Positions 24,452-37,192 of a stretch of 64,000 nt of DNA are shown here, in pieces. Where the stretch lies: the NCBI GenBank assembly GCA_033980235.1, contig CM067062.1, positions 6,996,900 through 7,060,899 of the forward strand. The letters run 5' to 3'. Position numbers and translations under genes: made by a program. The notes below the pieces were generated by a model. The model saw nothing but the letters and a program-made list of their open reading frames with translations, had not been told where the DNA came from and made no database searches. The stretch comes from Diadema setosum. Lineage: Eukaryota; Echinodermata; Echinoidea; Diadematoida; Diadematidae. Position 1 is the first letter of the stretch. The number at the start of each line of letters is the position of its first letter.

Positions 24452-25232
24452 GTGTTACAAAAAACATTTCCCACTTTTGATCCTAAATAGTTAAAAAACT
24501 ATATATCAGATAACACTGGCATTGATACGAGTAATATCTGAATAGTGTACAATTTTGTTGGAGGCAATTTTGAAATGACAGCATAATTCAGTTTCACTAA
24601 ATTAAACATTAGTTTTTCAGTTAGGTTTCAGATTTTGCTCTATTTTCAACCCTCTGTACAAAGCTTTAACTTTGCACAGAAGTCAATTGGTGTGTATGGG
24701 AGTGTGTAGTTGAAACCCAGACAATGGTCCTGGACAATGACCAGGATTTGAATGCTCTATTATTTATTCATGAGGAATTTCACCATCAGAGCTAGTCCTT
24801 ATTCATTTTTAAATGTGGTGTATGCAAGCACAGGAAAACTTTTTTCATGCGCATGCATTTTACCATTTGCTAGGAATTCAGACTAGCAGTGCCCAGGGCA
24901 ATAAAGCATTCGTGTGCCTTGGAACAGAGCTCTGAACAGGGGGTATCCAGGTCCATTGTTCAGGGTCTTTGTAAGTACACTCTCACATACACATCATTAG
25001 TTCCTGTGTAAAGTTCAGGTTTTGTACAGAGGGTTAAAATTTGACTAAAATCTGGAACCTAACTTTGAAATTAATCATGGATTTCATGAAACTGATATAG
25101 GTTTTCATATTCAAATCACCTCCAACTAAACTGTACACTATTCAGCTATAACTAATATCAATGACAATTTTATCTGATAAATAGTTTTCGAAGCTATTAA
25201 GCATCAGAAGTGGGAAATGTTTTTTGTAACAC
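24452..25232. mobile_element. Foldback element, about 780 bp
   Basis: Termini GTGTTACAAAAAACATTTCC and the reverse complement near 25,215-25,232. Long inverted arms of about 220 bp are readable: 'aaccctctgtacaaa' pairs with 'tttgtacagagggtt', and 'tagtgtacaattttgttggagg' pairs with its complement near 25,125. The spacer 24,690-25,000 is unique. I could not fix a target duplication. No coding capacity. Confidence 0.65.
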
Positions 25233-25261
25233 CTAGTATGTTTGTGTCAGATCTGTAACGT

Positions 25262-25292
25262 GCACACACACACACACACACACACACACACC
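25262..25292. repeat. (CA)n microsatellite
   Basis: About 15 CA units. Confidence 0.9.
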
Positions 25293-26450
25293 GGGACAAG
25301 CAAACAAAGTTTAGTGATGCAATGAACTTTTGCCACTACAAATCAAACACATTGAAGTAGTAAGTTGTAAAATCGAGTGACTTGAAGCATACAGCAACAA
25401 TGACTAATACTAATTATACACATTGTGTATGCAGATGAACCTAGGTGTACATGAACAGATGAGGGTTACAATTTATTTAGGCACACATGCTTATTTGATT
25501 AAAGATGCATCAGGTGAAACGCTGAACTGTTTCAGTTCTTGCACAAAGAGGAGAGTAGAGAGGACACACAAGATAATGAAATAGAAGAAAAGAAAATAAT
25601 GGTATGTAATGCGATAGATCTATGATCATTATTTCCTAATGTTACTATAATGGAAAGTAATCAACTGTTACAATGAATCGCTGGAATTTCGGCCAACTCC
25701 CTCCCCCCCCCAAAAAAAAAAAAAAAAAATCAGCAATACATATGAACATATACTGTAAATCTGTAAACCATGCTTTTATTCATTTTCAATTGAAGTACCG
25801 GTATACAGAAGTTATAGTTTGGCCTTGTGTAATATAACAATCTTATCACTATGTAAAGCGTGCTGTACACAGGACTGTGCAAGGACGCCAATTATGAACA
25901 CGAACAAAGTAAAACCTTTCATCCATTAGGAATATCCGTCGGAATGAGTCAAAAGTCGCAAAAAATGAAATCGTAGTTATGCCTATAAGTGAATTCTACA
26001 GACTCTAAGCTTTACACTGATTATGTAATACAACTCATTTCGACATCCCTATAGATCATAAAACGAATATTAACCACGTTTGTTATGTCAGTTGATTTTC
26101 TAAATAACGGAGAAAATCGCTCTCAAAGTTCAGGCTATGTTCATGGCCACAACCTGTTTCTTTCACGGGACGAAACAATACAATTGTCCTGCTTAGCGAC
26201 GGCGTTTACGCTCCATCGCACGCACTACCGTATAAGGCGATAGCTTGGGTATGTAAGATAACCAATCGCAGGACAGGTCTATCATTAACGATTCTGACCA
26301 ATACGGCAGCCCGAATGTAAACTTCGGCGCGTTTGTGTCCATGCCGCTGCCGCCGCATGAATGAGTCGGTACGCGTTGTGTGTCGGCTGCGTTGTGGTTT
26401 GCCGCAAGTTTTTAACTCACAAACAATAGAAAACAGTAGAAAGAAAAGAA
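25293..26450. other. Unassigned sequence
   Basis: No gene or mobile element was recognised. A C/A-run lies at 25,703-25,729. Base composition rises towards GC and CpG near 26,160-26,400, just upstream of the duplication at 26,451. Confidence 0.3.
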
Positions 26451-26748
26451 GGCACGCAATGCGTCTTACGAGAAGCGTCTTTTAGCGAGGGCGTTGATCG
26501 CTTCCATTCTCCTCCCATGTTGTTGTCAATGGAAACTAAAGAGGATGCGTTTAGCAAGTACCAATACCTAAATAGAACCTGAGAACCTATTGTAGGCGGG
26601 CACGCAATGCGTCTTACGAGAAGCGTCTTTTATCGAGGGCGTTCATCGCTTCCATTCTCCTCCCATGTTGTTGTCAATGGAAACTAAAGAGGATGCGTTT
26701 AGCAAGTACCAATACCTATTAAACAGAACCTGAGAACCTATTCTAAGC
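26451..26748. repeat. Two-copy tandem repeat, period 148 bp
   Basis: GGCACGCAATGCGTCTTACG at 26,451 recurs at 26,599, and the copies stay parallel for the full unit ('gagggcgttgatcgcttcc', 'ggaaactaaagaggatgcg', 'aacctgagaacctatt'). Only a few bases differ, including a 4-base difference at 'aatacctaaatag' versus 'aatacctattaaacag'. A related 'gcgtcttttctgctgcag' follows near 26,896. Confidence 0.8.
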
Positions 26749-29700
26749 GGGGGTTCAAAAGACAGCATCGGTAGAAAAAGTCAATGAAGTTGATTAACGA
26801 TAGTCGTCTTTTGAGATCGTGTTCTTTGCGTGTACTTAAAACCCTCAAATTACGCACATGGTCGTAATGTTGCAGAGCATCAAAAACTGCTTTCGCGTCT
26901 TTTCTGCTGCAGCTGTATACAGCCGTAACATTATGAATTCCCACCATATTAAAGGCACATTTCCTTTATCTAGGCGTTGCGTGCACAGTAATTATCGCTT
27001 ATCACGCTTGCCAATGCTGCACATATTATACGTATCAGAAGCAAAGGTTGATGTAGGCTTGACAGCTTCACGTTGGGTTTACAATGATTCTCAGTCACTT
27101 TTCTAATAGCATAGCATATAAAAACAATTAACTTGTAGCTTAAGCGGAATTATTTTTTGTTTTTTACATCACATGTGCAGTTACAATCTTTCTGCGTTTG
27201 AGAAGTGGATCATAAATAATAATACTGAAAAATATTCGGAATTAATACTTAGGCCTTCTTCACTTCGTTTTGTATTCACAAACCTTATTAGAAAAAAAAA
27301 AAATATTGCTTGATTACTTTCGGGTAAAGGAACTACCGGAAAGGATCCGCATTTAATTTTCTTGTTAACGAACCTAAGCTAATAGCAAACCATATTTCAT
27401 TGTGTGATTAACGAACCTTCAGAATATTACCCCCCTCCCCCAAGGAAAAAAAAAAAAGCATTTTAATGTCATGCGTTGTCAATAGCGGTAAAAGGCCCGT
27501 TTTTATTTCGTAGTGTGTCTCAGTACTCCTGTGCTTATTTCTAAGGATGTGCCTCTCTTAATGATTGCGATTGATGTTCAACTATTTCTTTCACGTGAGC
27601 TTGAACAGGAAGAAGCTAAAATTCAGGCAAGGAGACGAGTTTTCTTCCATGAGATGCAATCATTAAGACACATCTATTCACGAAAGTTGTGTGCTTGCTT
27701 ATGTGCTAAAGAATTGTGTCCATTACATGAATCAGGCACTATACAAAACGGTTGAAATCTACTGAAAGTCGAACTTCCTTTTGGTTTTTTGTTTTTTGTT
27801 CAATTTCATTTCAATTTTAAGCGGGGATAGACTAGAAATTAGTTTGTCTACACTGGCAGGAGACATTACAGTTTTCCAGTACATGCTCCGCATTTAAACA
27901 GTCGCCATATTTTCGTGGTCAGAATCAGATAATGGACACGTGATATATTATAAAAATGAAAATAGAAAACAACGAACACGCCGTATGTACAAACATTATG
28001 AACTTCAATGAATTAAACTTACCTGTGATATTCTGCATAAAAAACAAGCACGCCGATTAAATGATTTGATATAATTAATAGAGCACACAGCGATATCATG
28101 CATGGCAGATCAAATCAAGTTCAATTTGTGAGAAAGCTAAATGAAGTTAAAAAGTTGACTTCTTTTCGTTTCTCTTTCAATTCATGAAAACAGAATTACA
28201 TTGTACATCTATTGAAGAGGATTGTCTCTGTTGCGAACGATCGCCATATATAGCACTGTTAGTCTCCTGCGCAAATCCGAATCCCTAAATACTTTAATTT
28301 TTGCTTGATAATGTAATAACCCTGCTTATAATTTCATAAAGGACTCGCAAATTAAAAGTTTCAAACCGTATACTAAAACATTATATTGTATACAGTGTAT
28401 TTCAAAAAACATTTTGAATGCGTTGCGTGTTAGCATGTTAATAGCACCAATCTGCCTTTTATTTTCCGTACGTAAAGCGCACAAAAACGTAACCAAATGT
28501 TACAAAATACAGTGAAATGCATTGTACGGCGTGGTACTATCATTAGAAGTATATCCCATTCCTTATTACTTTTATTTGCTTGAACCAAACCATGTGTCAT
28601 TTTCGTAGCGACATCACTAGGAATTGGAATGTATGAAGATAATCGTTACTCATTTTTTTTTTTTTTGCGCTACTATTATAGCATTTACATTTTCCAACTT
28701 TTATTGACATGCAGTACTATGTTACTGTATTGTTACGATTACGAATGTTGATTATGAATTCAAAGACTGGTTTATTAATCGAACTACAAAGGTAGCTGTT
28801 TTGAAAGTAGTTCGATACAAGTTCAAAACGCGATCGAAGTCATTGTCATAGGGGGAACTGATAGCTCTAGAAAACTTGTTTAGGCTAGTAAAGATTGCCG
28901 TATAGGCAATCTTTGTAGAAAGTTTTAACTTAGGCCGTCTTTTGAGTATTTTGAGAAATTTAATAAAGAATTATTTGTTTTGATTATGTCAAGAATTAGT
29001 TTAAACTATGAGAATAAAAAGGCGCGGTTATACCCAAACAATGTCGTAGTTCGATTAGACAGTCATGATGGGTAAAGTGAATTCATGACTTAACTAATCC
29101 TTACTGAATTGATGATCACTTCTGTAAACCATCAGTTATGTCTTGTAATCGTAGTCAAAATTCTTTTGAGCGATGAGACGAAAACCAACAAACAAAATGC
29201 CGTGTATTATCGCTCGAGATTCCAACATTTGGCGTCACCCGACAAACAATAAGTGACAAATCATGGAATATTATGTTGTGGGATAGCAGACTGTGTTACG
29301 ATTTTTAAATGTTTCGAGCAATTGTTTAAAAAAAAGAGAGAAAATCAGGCAAAGTTCAGGAAATTAGAAAAAAAGCACGTAAATGCAGGCGATCATGTTT
29401 GATAATCAAAGTAAGAGATTACAATCGGCCGTGCGGATGTATATGATTGCCTTATTTACATGTCTGATTTCTGTAAACTATGTGATAATTAAATTTAAGT
29501 TCCCTTCCTTCCTTGATAGAAGTTTTGTTGGGTTTTCGCTATAGGCATTTATTAGGAAACGCTGTAAAAACGACAACAAATGCCTACTATACATCAAGAG
29601 ATGACCTATACATACATGAAACACAAAAAATCTCTACGTTCTGATATAAATCAACTGTTTGTTTGTTTGTTTGTTTGTTTTGAATTACCATGGTCTTTGT

Positions 29701-30949
29701 CCGGGGAAAGATGAAGAAAAGTAGTAGAGTGTATCACTCTCAAATCCGGATGATTGCGATAAGTGTGTATCCCCGCCCTTTCTATACAGGTGAACGATTT
29801 AAGCTTGGTATGCTATTATAAAAGCCTGCATGTGTCACGCGGAAGAACTGATTCCGTGATCACTTTTAGCCTTTCATAAAATTCACGTTTTAAAGTGGTA
29901 ACGATATAGCTTGTAGGAGATAGAGTAAGTTAGCGTCACTGACTGTGGTTCTGAACACAAAAGGAGACTGAAAAATTCCTTTACAAATTAGCAGACATAA
30001 TGCCGATCCTCCAACACTGTTGCTCCATTCCGTCACTGATTCTGCTATCAGTGGCGAAGAAAGAATACTGGTTGCGTGATTATCCACCCCTTGATAGCAG
30101 GAAGTTTACCTTTCATTGTTTAAGGCTTCGTTGATGCGGGGTTTACTCGGATACAAGGCGTGAACATTGCCGTCCGAGTTCTTTCATTCGAAATTCCTCA
30201 ATTAGCACTGCTACTTGGCAAAGCTGTTAGCCAACCCAATTCTTTGCAGACTAAACACCTTGACCTCTCACATGTCAGCTACACGCAATACACGGCAAAC
30301 ATCTATCATTACAAACATTCTGATTAAAAAACAAAACAAAATGAAGAAGCACACTTTTGAGTAGCGACACAGCTTTCTGTCCCTTTCTCAAATAGGTCCT
30401 ACTTCTAAAAAATACACAGATGACTGGAGTCAGAATATCTTCCAAAGGGAACACGAGCTATCTGGGCATTAATAATGTTTGTCTTCCGATTTTCTCCATG
30501 CCGTCACGGCCCAAACCATCATAAGAAATAAGGCAATAAGTTTCATTAACCAGTTAAATAATAGTACGCATTACATAACATTTGGCGAATTATCACACAA
30601 ATTGTCGACTTTATAAAAACGAGAATAATTGACAACTTCGGCCCTACTATATCTCCAGAGATGAACTTTAAACAGCAAGTCACATACCAGGGAACGAAAG
30701 TTATGATTATTTGAACAAATTCATTAATGAGGCCAATTAATAACCGTTGTAAAAGTACACACACGCATAAAAAGGTTTCGAGTTCGATATGTGATCATTG
30801 TATTAGCTCATAGATAAAGTATCATAAATTTTGCGTGATCGTTCGTTGGAATTATTTTTTTTTTCAGTGCGATTTGTGCGTCATGTCAATCACCACTCAT
30901 TGAAATGGAGTGCATGTATCAAACGAAACTCGCTGGTCATGCAATCAAT
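26749..30949. other. Unassigned sequence
   Basis: About 4.2 kb without a supported gene. Short open frames at 26,738-26,947, 26,858-27,106 and 27,513-27,755 have no domain I recognise. Decayed fragments of the 'TTCGGATTAACGAAC' repeat occur near 27,362-27,425. A 10-bp hairpin lies at 28,890-28,914. A (GTTT)n run lies near 29,659-29,680. Confidence 0.3.
28890..28914. repeat. Short perfect hairpin
   Basis: AAAGATTGCC, loop GTATA, GGCAATCTTT. The stem is perfect, with ten pairs. Nothing around it identifies a known RNA class; it could be a chance palindrome. Confidence 0.5.
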
Positions 30950-31110
30950 AGCCTTGGTCAGCTCACTATTATTGCGTAATTCTGTAGCCCTCGCCGCTTG
31001 GCCGCCGACGCCGCCGCGCGCACCATGCTTTGTTTTGTCTTCAAAGGGGTCAAGAGCAATGCCTCATTAGCATACACCCTAGCAACGGAGGCGGAGTCTC
31101 GATCTGGCAA
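30950..31110. promoter_or_regulatory. CpG-rich candidate regulatory stretch
   Basis: It is locally GC- and CpG-rich (GCCGCCGACGCCGCCGCGCG near 31,003) in otherwise AT-rich DNA. An ATTAGCAT octamer-like string and CCTAGCAACGG, an X-box half-site-like string, follow at 31,066-31,088. No gene is visible immediately on either side, so a promoter role is speculative. Confidence 0.25.
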
Positions 31111-31435
31111 GAACAATAGGTGCGAAACGCAACGCAAAGGCGAGCGTTCGAAAAAAATGTAACCGAAAAAAAATTGTCTCAGAAAAACGGTGATTTGGGA
31201 CACTTGTACTCATTTTCACACGCTGAAATTTTCTGTACAAACAGATAAAACATAAAGGAATCAAAATCCGTCATAAAAAAATTTTGACCCGAGTAGTGCT
31301 TCCCCTTCATTTTCGGCTCAATACGGGAAAACTCCCCGTGCGACTTATGACTCATTTTGTCGGAGCGCCACACTAATGTGCAGTAAATGACAAGATAATA
31401 CTACACTCTATGTAATTTATATATATATATATATG

Positions 31436-32130
31436 TGTGACCCTGCACCTCAAAACAAACAAAAAGTCGCCTGACATGAATTTTTAATTAAGACCATATT
31501 CTGAAAGAGCAGACTTTAAGCTTTAAAATGATGTATAACTCAAATCAAATGGACTCTCCTAACCTATCTAAATATTGGAAAGAAAGCACAAAGTCAGGAA
31601 AAGTGTGAACTGAGAAAAGAGGCTCTGAAGTACAATGTCTATTCAAGCGCTTAATCTTTACCAAACCGTACTGGCTGTGCGATGAATGGGACAAAAAACA
31701 GGAAGTAAACCACCAGAGTAACAACAATGAAGGGATTATCAGATTAAATTGAAATTAGGCACGCCTCATTAACACATTCTGTCCATAATTAATGCCAACT
31801 TTCAAAGCAGTAGCAGTATCTCTTCAAAAGTTACTAGAGTTGAAAGTGAAGAGTGTGAACAAGGTTTTTCAGAAATGAAGAAGGGATTCTAAAGACACAC
31901 CTAATCACACTATTCTACCAAAAATGTTCGAGATAAACTGCTAAAAAAAAAAACACACTTTCCTGCCCGTTTTATGATACCAAATTTTAGCATAATGTAA
32001 AAGAAGACCCGCTCTTTCAGAAAATATGAAAAAGTCAAGTTCGGCTAGGTTGACCCATTTCACTTATTTTCAGTCCTCATTCAAAGTCAGTGTGTGCGAC
32101 TTTATGTTCGTTTTGAGGTGCACGGTCACA
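31436..32130. mobile_element. MITE family M, copy 2 (695 bp)
   Basis: Same termini (TGTGACC...GGTCACA) and full-length homology to the copies at 10,821 and 47,834. It sits at an (AT)n tract at 31,418-31,433, so the exact TA duplication is blurred. It has an A-run expansion near 31,944. Non-coding. Confidence 0.8.
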
Positions 32131-33974
32131 TATATTGATAACATGGTCAAAATATTTTCAAAGGTATACAATTCAAATTTGAAGCTATTTACATTTATCC
32201 AGCTATGACTATACTCAGTGAATGAGCGAAATAAATGGTCTTAGGCCTACATGCCGATTTGGTTATAAGATTTATCATCAATGTCATTACAATAATCAAA
32301 CATATTTTGATGCTTTGCAATTACTATCATGGCATTTCAATTGACTTCAATTCTCGTAGTAGTGCTTAGCTTCACGCTCACCCTATTTGGTACGTTACAA
32401 TGTCAGAGATGCATCACCTCAAACTTCTGAGTAACAAGTGACGTCAGTCGTTTGATACGCCACTGTTTCTCTCCAAATTTACCAAAGAGAAATGAGCTGA
32501 CATCAGAAAGTAATGAATACTATCACAGTGAAAAAGGAATGAAATGAAAAAAAATCATGACGATGATGATGATGCTGAGAGAGGGAGAGTGAGAGAGAGA
32601 GATAATTCAGGAGACATCCTGGATGAGAGTGAATGAATATTGAAAACGAAAGTTGACACACAAATTTATGTCGTTTGTATCATCTCCTTTATCCAAAATC
32701 TGGTAAAATTCTCTATATACATCACTCTCTACCCCCCCCCCCCCCGAAGTTGCTTCCGGTGCAAAACAAGAATTAATTCGTAAATTAATTTTTTTAATTA
32801 TTGTCATGATCTCTCTTCATTTACAACAAACGCAACTGTGTTTTGATATGGAGACTTACGGTCACTGTTCCTTGGCTGATAAACGCAGGTTATTTCCACG
32901 CATGAAGTGTTCGGATACTACATTGTGAATTACTCTCCGGATGCTAAAGCAAAAAAAAGTCAATGTGTACTCTCATGAATTAACCCTATGAGATGTGGAT
33001 TTCTGGTTAAAAAAACAACAACAAAAAACCCGGTGGTATACGCTAATACAAGTCAATCTCGTTTCGTCCGTTACTGAATGAACTAGAACATGATTACGAA
33101 AAGAGCTAAATAATCTAATTCGCAATTCTTCCACTTGTCTCCTATTCGATCAAACCGGGGCGATATTTATCGAAACCAAACCCTGACATCGTCTACCAGG
33201 CTTGAAATATTGTGATAATCCCTTTTGAGTAACCTGCAGGAATAAATTTCCGTTGCCAATTAACACCAACAATAATGTGAATTTGGTCAGACCTATATAC
33301 TATGGCCTGTCAGGTTTTCGATTTCAGTTTTGTCATAGCTCCCCTTGAACCTGTTACCATCACTAAAGTTATTTCTTTCTGTGCGTTTTTACATTTTTAT
33401 GTCGAAATTATATCAGGGTTTGAGGAGTTGCATTTCTAGGGTTTACATGCAACTGAGGTATATATGTAACAATTCACGAAACCAAAGGTTATTTTTCTCA
33501 CTGCATTCCATTTCAGGAATGTCATGTAGACGTGGAGCTACAAAACCTAGCACTTGCTTGTGACTTCTCAATGATGATAAGACCTGACATGATACTCAAA
33601 GTAGAGCAAACTATGATTAGACTTTTGATTATGCTATTATCTTATAGCCTACTGAAGCAAGTTCTTTTTCAAACACATTTTCTTTATGTCAGAATGTTCT
33701 GAACCTCCGGTGTCATGTCCTGTACAGTCATGTTAACACAACCAAATATTTATTTTCATTCGAAGCATGTAAACGTTCATCCATTTAGATCCTCAGTACC
33801 CAGTGTTTTTACACAAGCATGCACTCATTAAACTTTAGCTCAATATTTAACAACGAATGCGTGTAGACGATCTAGAGGGCAATAAATTGAGCGAGATCCC
33901 GTCCAGGAAATACAGACATAAGGAATCTCGAGATCTATACTGCACATACACACACACACACACATACACACATT

Positions 33975-34024
<50 letters not shown>

Positions 34025-34657
34025 TAGCAAGAGAGATGGCACTCTTCAGCTTTTAACTCTACAGTCCCTTTATCTAAAGGGACTCTATTTTGTAATAGCT
34101 CAAGCTCGTGAACGCCACTCAAAGTCATGGTTATCGTGTCAACTCTGTAAATGCCATATTTCATAATGCATATTTATAACTCAGCATGGCGTAGCAAAAT
34201 AAATGCCACGTCAAATAGAAATACAGGATAGGCCTACTTTAATGTAAAAACCAATAACAATGACAAAATCCATGATTAATTGCTCGTAACGATTGGCATG
34301 GTCGCTCCATTTATGAAAAAAAGTTATATGTATAGAAAATAGAGTCTACCTGGAGTGTACTTCTGACTGATACTTTGTATGAAAAACACTAATATCGCAA
34401 AGCGAACAGTATTAAAGAATCTTTGTCATTGGCATTGTCAATAGTCTATAGAGTACTTGTACTCTTCGACGCACATAAGGACCTTATGAATGTATGAATA
34501 TTTGTGCAAGTAGGCGTAGCACATACATATGCAGCCCATTATCACATGGAAAATTCAGTCATACGGTATAATAAAATTATTTACTCGCAATATCCGAACA
34601 GAGGATCCATTTTTCTAACATGTGACTGCAGAGCAAAATCGTCTATCGCATTTGACA
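32131..34657. other. Unassigned sequence 3' of the TRIM gene
   Basis: No gene is supported. Visible items are a GA-rich tract (32,577-32,602), a C-run of about 13 (32,731-32,744) and a long (CA)n array at 33,949-34,020 with short interruptions. The 3' UTR of the minus-strand TRIM gene should lie within the last few hundred bases, but I could not fix a poly(A) signal. Confidence 0.3.
33949..34020. repeat. (CA)n microsatellite
   Basis: About 70 bases of CA units with two short interruptions. Confidence 0.9.
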
Positions 34658-36502
34658 TTATATCGCATCAAATATGACGAGTCTATCTGTAGTGCAGAAA
34701 GCTATCTCACCACTCTCAAACTCTTGGAGATAGTACCAATTTCCTCTTTCTGATCTTTGTATTTTGAAATCAGTGACGATATTGTGCACGTGCTCCAAAT
34801 CTCTCGTGCATCGATCGATACTGACGAGACCTTCCTCGTGCTTCACCCAAGCTACAATGACCGAGTCATCTCGACAAACAGCTGGGTAGGAAAACATACC
34901 CTCCTTCATCAAGACATTCTCTTTCTTCCCCTTACCATTAAGGCACAGGGTAGTTGATGAGTCTGTCAGTATTTTGTCCCCCGTGGATTGAAAAGAGAAT
35001 AATTGGCATGGCGTATATCCAACAAACATCATATTCCTGATTGCCTTACCACCCCGTGGGGTAAATACCTGGATCTTCTTGGATTTCCTATAAGTCACGT
35101 AGATATTATCATCTCTATCCACAGTGAGACCACCACACCCTCCTTCATCCATACCCATTGCTTCGAACGTAACGTCGAGCTTCTCCCATTGTTGATTGCA
35201 GAGTGACATCTTGTTGTTTCCATCACGTACAACAATTCGACCATCGGACAGGAATCCAATTCCTTGGATTAAGACATCCTTCTGAACGGTCTGCTGCAAC
35301 TCGCCACCGCGGGAGTAGAGATGGATTCCGCAAATAGATCCCACCGCCATCTTACCGTCTGGTGTCCGAGTGATACAGTTCATGCTGTTTTTGATTGGGA
35401 GCTCTACATCTGCTTTGACATCCCACGTAAAACCTTTCAGCTCTCCAAGACAAAGTTCATTGACCCTGGCATGTCTACGGATTGAAATCTTCTGAGCTCG
35501 TTTTGTCACACCTTTCGGTGATTGGTCGTCAGGATCATCTCGTCCCAGAAGGCTCTTCAAGTTCTCGCACAGCGTGTCGTGTGCAAGTATGGCGTCTTTC
35601 TCTATCGGTACCTTCATACCATTAGTTACCAGCTCTTCCATTGCGTCTATCTGACAGATTTTTCGGCGACTATCTTCCTCCATGACATTTAATTCCTTCT
35701 CGAATTTTTCTGTCCATCGTTTAACTTGACATTTCAGCGCTTCTCTTCTGATAGACAATAGTTCAATGGATTCCTCGTACGTCTTGTCGATATCATCTTT
35801 GAGCTTCCTGAGCATATTTGTTATTTCATTGCGTTGTGTCTCTATGAACTCGATATAATTTTTAACTGCTGTTTTCTTACATTTTGTTCTTTCCTTCAAC
35901 TTGTTGATATTTTGTATCAGTTTCTCCTCATGGATAGCTGCTTCTTCCAACTCGTGTCCTTTTTGCAAATGCTCCAGCACCCCGCAGGTACAGCAAATGT
36001 ACTCGTGACATCCGGTGCAGAAACAGTTATCGTCATCATTGGGGTGTTTCTTACACTTTCGTTGCTTCCTAAGCGGAACTTTTCCCGAAATCACCTCGCT
36101 AATGGCTACTATTGAGTGGGTGGAGAACGGTTTCCAGATAGAGTGTGTTTTCTCACACGATTTGCACATATTTTTCCCACAGTCCTGACAGTAGAACACA
36201 GCTGACAGCTTTTCGTCCATCTCACAAACTGTGCATGTTGGACTCTTGGTTTTCACTTCGTCCACGAGAGAACTCAGCTGCACGTTTGTTTGTAACTTAC
36301 TCACATCTCCACTGGGTAGGGAAGTTTCTTTTGTGCATACAGGGCATGCTACCCTTTGTTGGCTGGGCTGAGTTTGAAAGATACGTTGCAGACAGTCTTT
36401 GCAGAAGGTATGAGAACAGATAAGTGATTTAGGTTGGTTGAAAAGTGTCAGACAGACAGGACACTCCAGATTCTGGCTGCTGATTTGATGAAACGTTGCC
36501 AT
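34658..36502 (-). CDS. TRIM-family E3 ubiquitin ligase (RING, two B-boxes, coiled coil, propeller)
   Basis: A 614-residue, apparently intact single-exon ORF. The C3HC4 RING spans residues 14-56 (C14, C17, C29, H31, C34, C37, C53, C56). B-box 1 is at about 90-129 (starts C90/C93), B-box 2 at about 148-181 (C148, H151, C160, C163, H176, H181), and a charged coiled coil at about 190-310. The C-terminal part (about 360-612) has repeated DG/VDRDDNIYVT and GGCGGLTVD-type strands, as in NHL-like beta-propellers of the TRIM2/3/56/71 group. By family knowledge the RING recruits an E2 and the propeller binds substrate or RNA; many invertebrate paralogues are thought to act in innate immunity. The start has A at -3 and G at +4. 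A polypyrimidine-AG (ttactatcag) 13 bases upstream could be the acceptor of a 5' UTR intron. The exact orthologue is not assignable. Confidence 0.9.
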   Translation of the reverse strand: MATFHQISSQNLECPVCLTLFNQPKSLICSHTFCKDCLQRIFQTQPSQQRVACPVCTKETSLPSGDVSKLQTNVQLSSLVDEVKTKSPTCTVCEMDEKLSAVFYCQDCGKNMCKSCEKTHSIWKPFSTHSIVAISEVISGKVPLRKQRKCKKHPNDDDNCFCTGCHEYICCTCGVLEHLQKGHELEEAAIHEEKLIQNINKLKERTKCKKTAVKNYIEFIETQRNEITNMLRKLKDDIDKTYEESIELLSIRREALKCQVKRWTEKFEKELNVMEEDSRRKICQIDAMEELVTNGMKVPIEKDAILAHDTLCENLKSLLGRDDPDDQSPKGVTKRAQKISIRRHARVNELCLGELKGFTWDVKADVELPIKNSMNCITRTPDGKMAVGSICGIHLYSRGGELQQTVQKDVLIQGIGFLSDGRIVVRDGNNKMSLCNQQWEKLDVTFEAMGMDEGGCGGLTVDRDDNIYVTYRKSKKIQVFTPRGGKAIRNMMFVGYTPCQLFSFQSTGDKILTDSSTTLCLNGKGKKENVLMKEGMFSYPAVCRDDSVIVAWVKHEEGLVSIDRCTRDLEHVHNIVTDFKIQRSERGNWYYLQEFESGEIAFCTTDRLVIFDAI

Positions 36503-37030
36503 GATGTCTGTCTATCTGATAGTAACAAAAATACACACAGAGGTAAACACAGTAACAGGTATGAATGTAACAATTTTTTTTGTTATTAATAGACAAGGAG
36601 ATGTAAATGCAGAGCATGCCGTGACAAATTCTGCGTACCTAAAATTGAACAAATCAATGAAACACAAGTTTATCACACCTTTGAATATCTCCGACTTCAA
36701 TATTGCTGAGCCAAATAGCTCATTTAAGAGGAGAAGAACAGAACATGTTGTCCGGTGAGCCTGTCGTAGAATGGTACAATTTTAGAATAAATGCGATACT
36801 AAGTATTACTTCGTAAGACCTAAAAAAATAAGTATTAGTGAAACAACAAAGATAAACACTACGATGCACTCACAAAAACATGAAAGGGTAATTCGAACAA
36901 CTAATGGAGGGATGACTCTTTAAATCGTGATCCTTTATGCTTATAGTAGCGGGGATATCCCACAGCGATATCGTAAAGGGAGAATAATTATCAATAAAAA
37001 TCTGAGCGAAATGAAAGAATTTATTGCCTA
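36503..37030 (-). promoter_or_regulatory. TRIM 5' flank containing a family R fragment
   Basis: From about 36,690 to 37,030 the sequence is colinear with family R (A copy 16,860-17,330): 'cttcaatattgctg', 'gatgcactcacaaaa', 'attcgaacaacta', 'ttatagtagcgggg' and 'aaaatctgagcgaaa' each have a counterpart in order. This sits about 190-530 bp upstream of the TRIM start codon, where its promoter or 5' UTR would be expected. No TATA box could be assigned. Whether the repeat inserted here, or family R derives from TRIM-type 5' regions, is open. Confidence 0.45.
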
Positions 37031-37192
37031 CAAACGCATGTAATTCGTTTGGCTGTTTGAATTACAAGTGTCAAGGTGTTCTTCAAGACGTACAAAATAT
37101 CCATATAACTGAGTGATAGTCCAAATATATGTATGTATTATAAATATATCATTTTTCGTTTTGCATGAAGATATTAGTTTCCTTTGTCTAAA

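Noticed and set aside
27513..27755. 80-codon plus-strand frame with charged composition
   Set aside because: No domain, no upstream or downstream exon signal, and no second copy to compare.
35834..36423. Plus-strand frames opposite the TRIM gene
   Set aside because: They are antisense shadows of the TRIM coding sequence.
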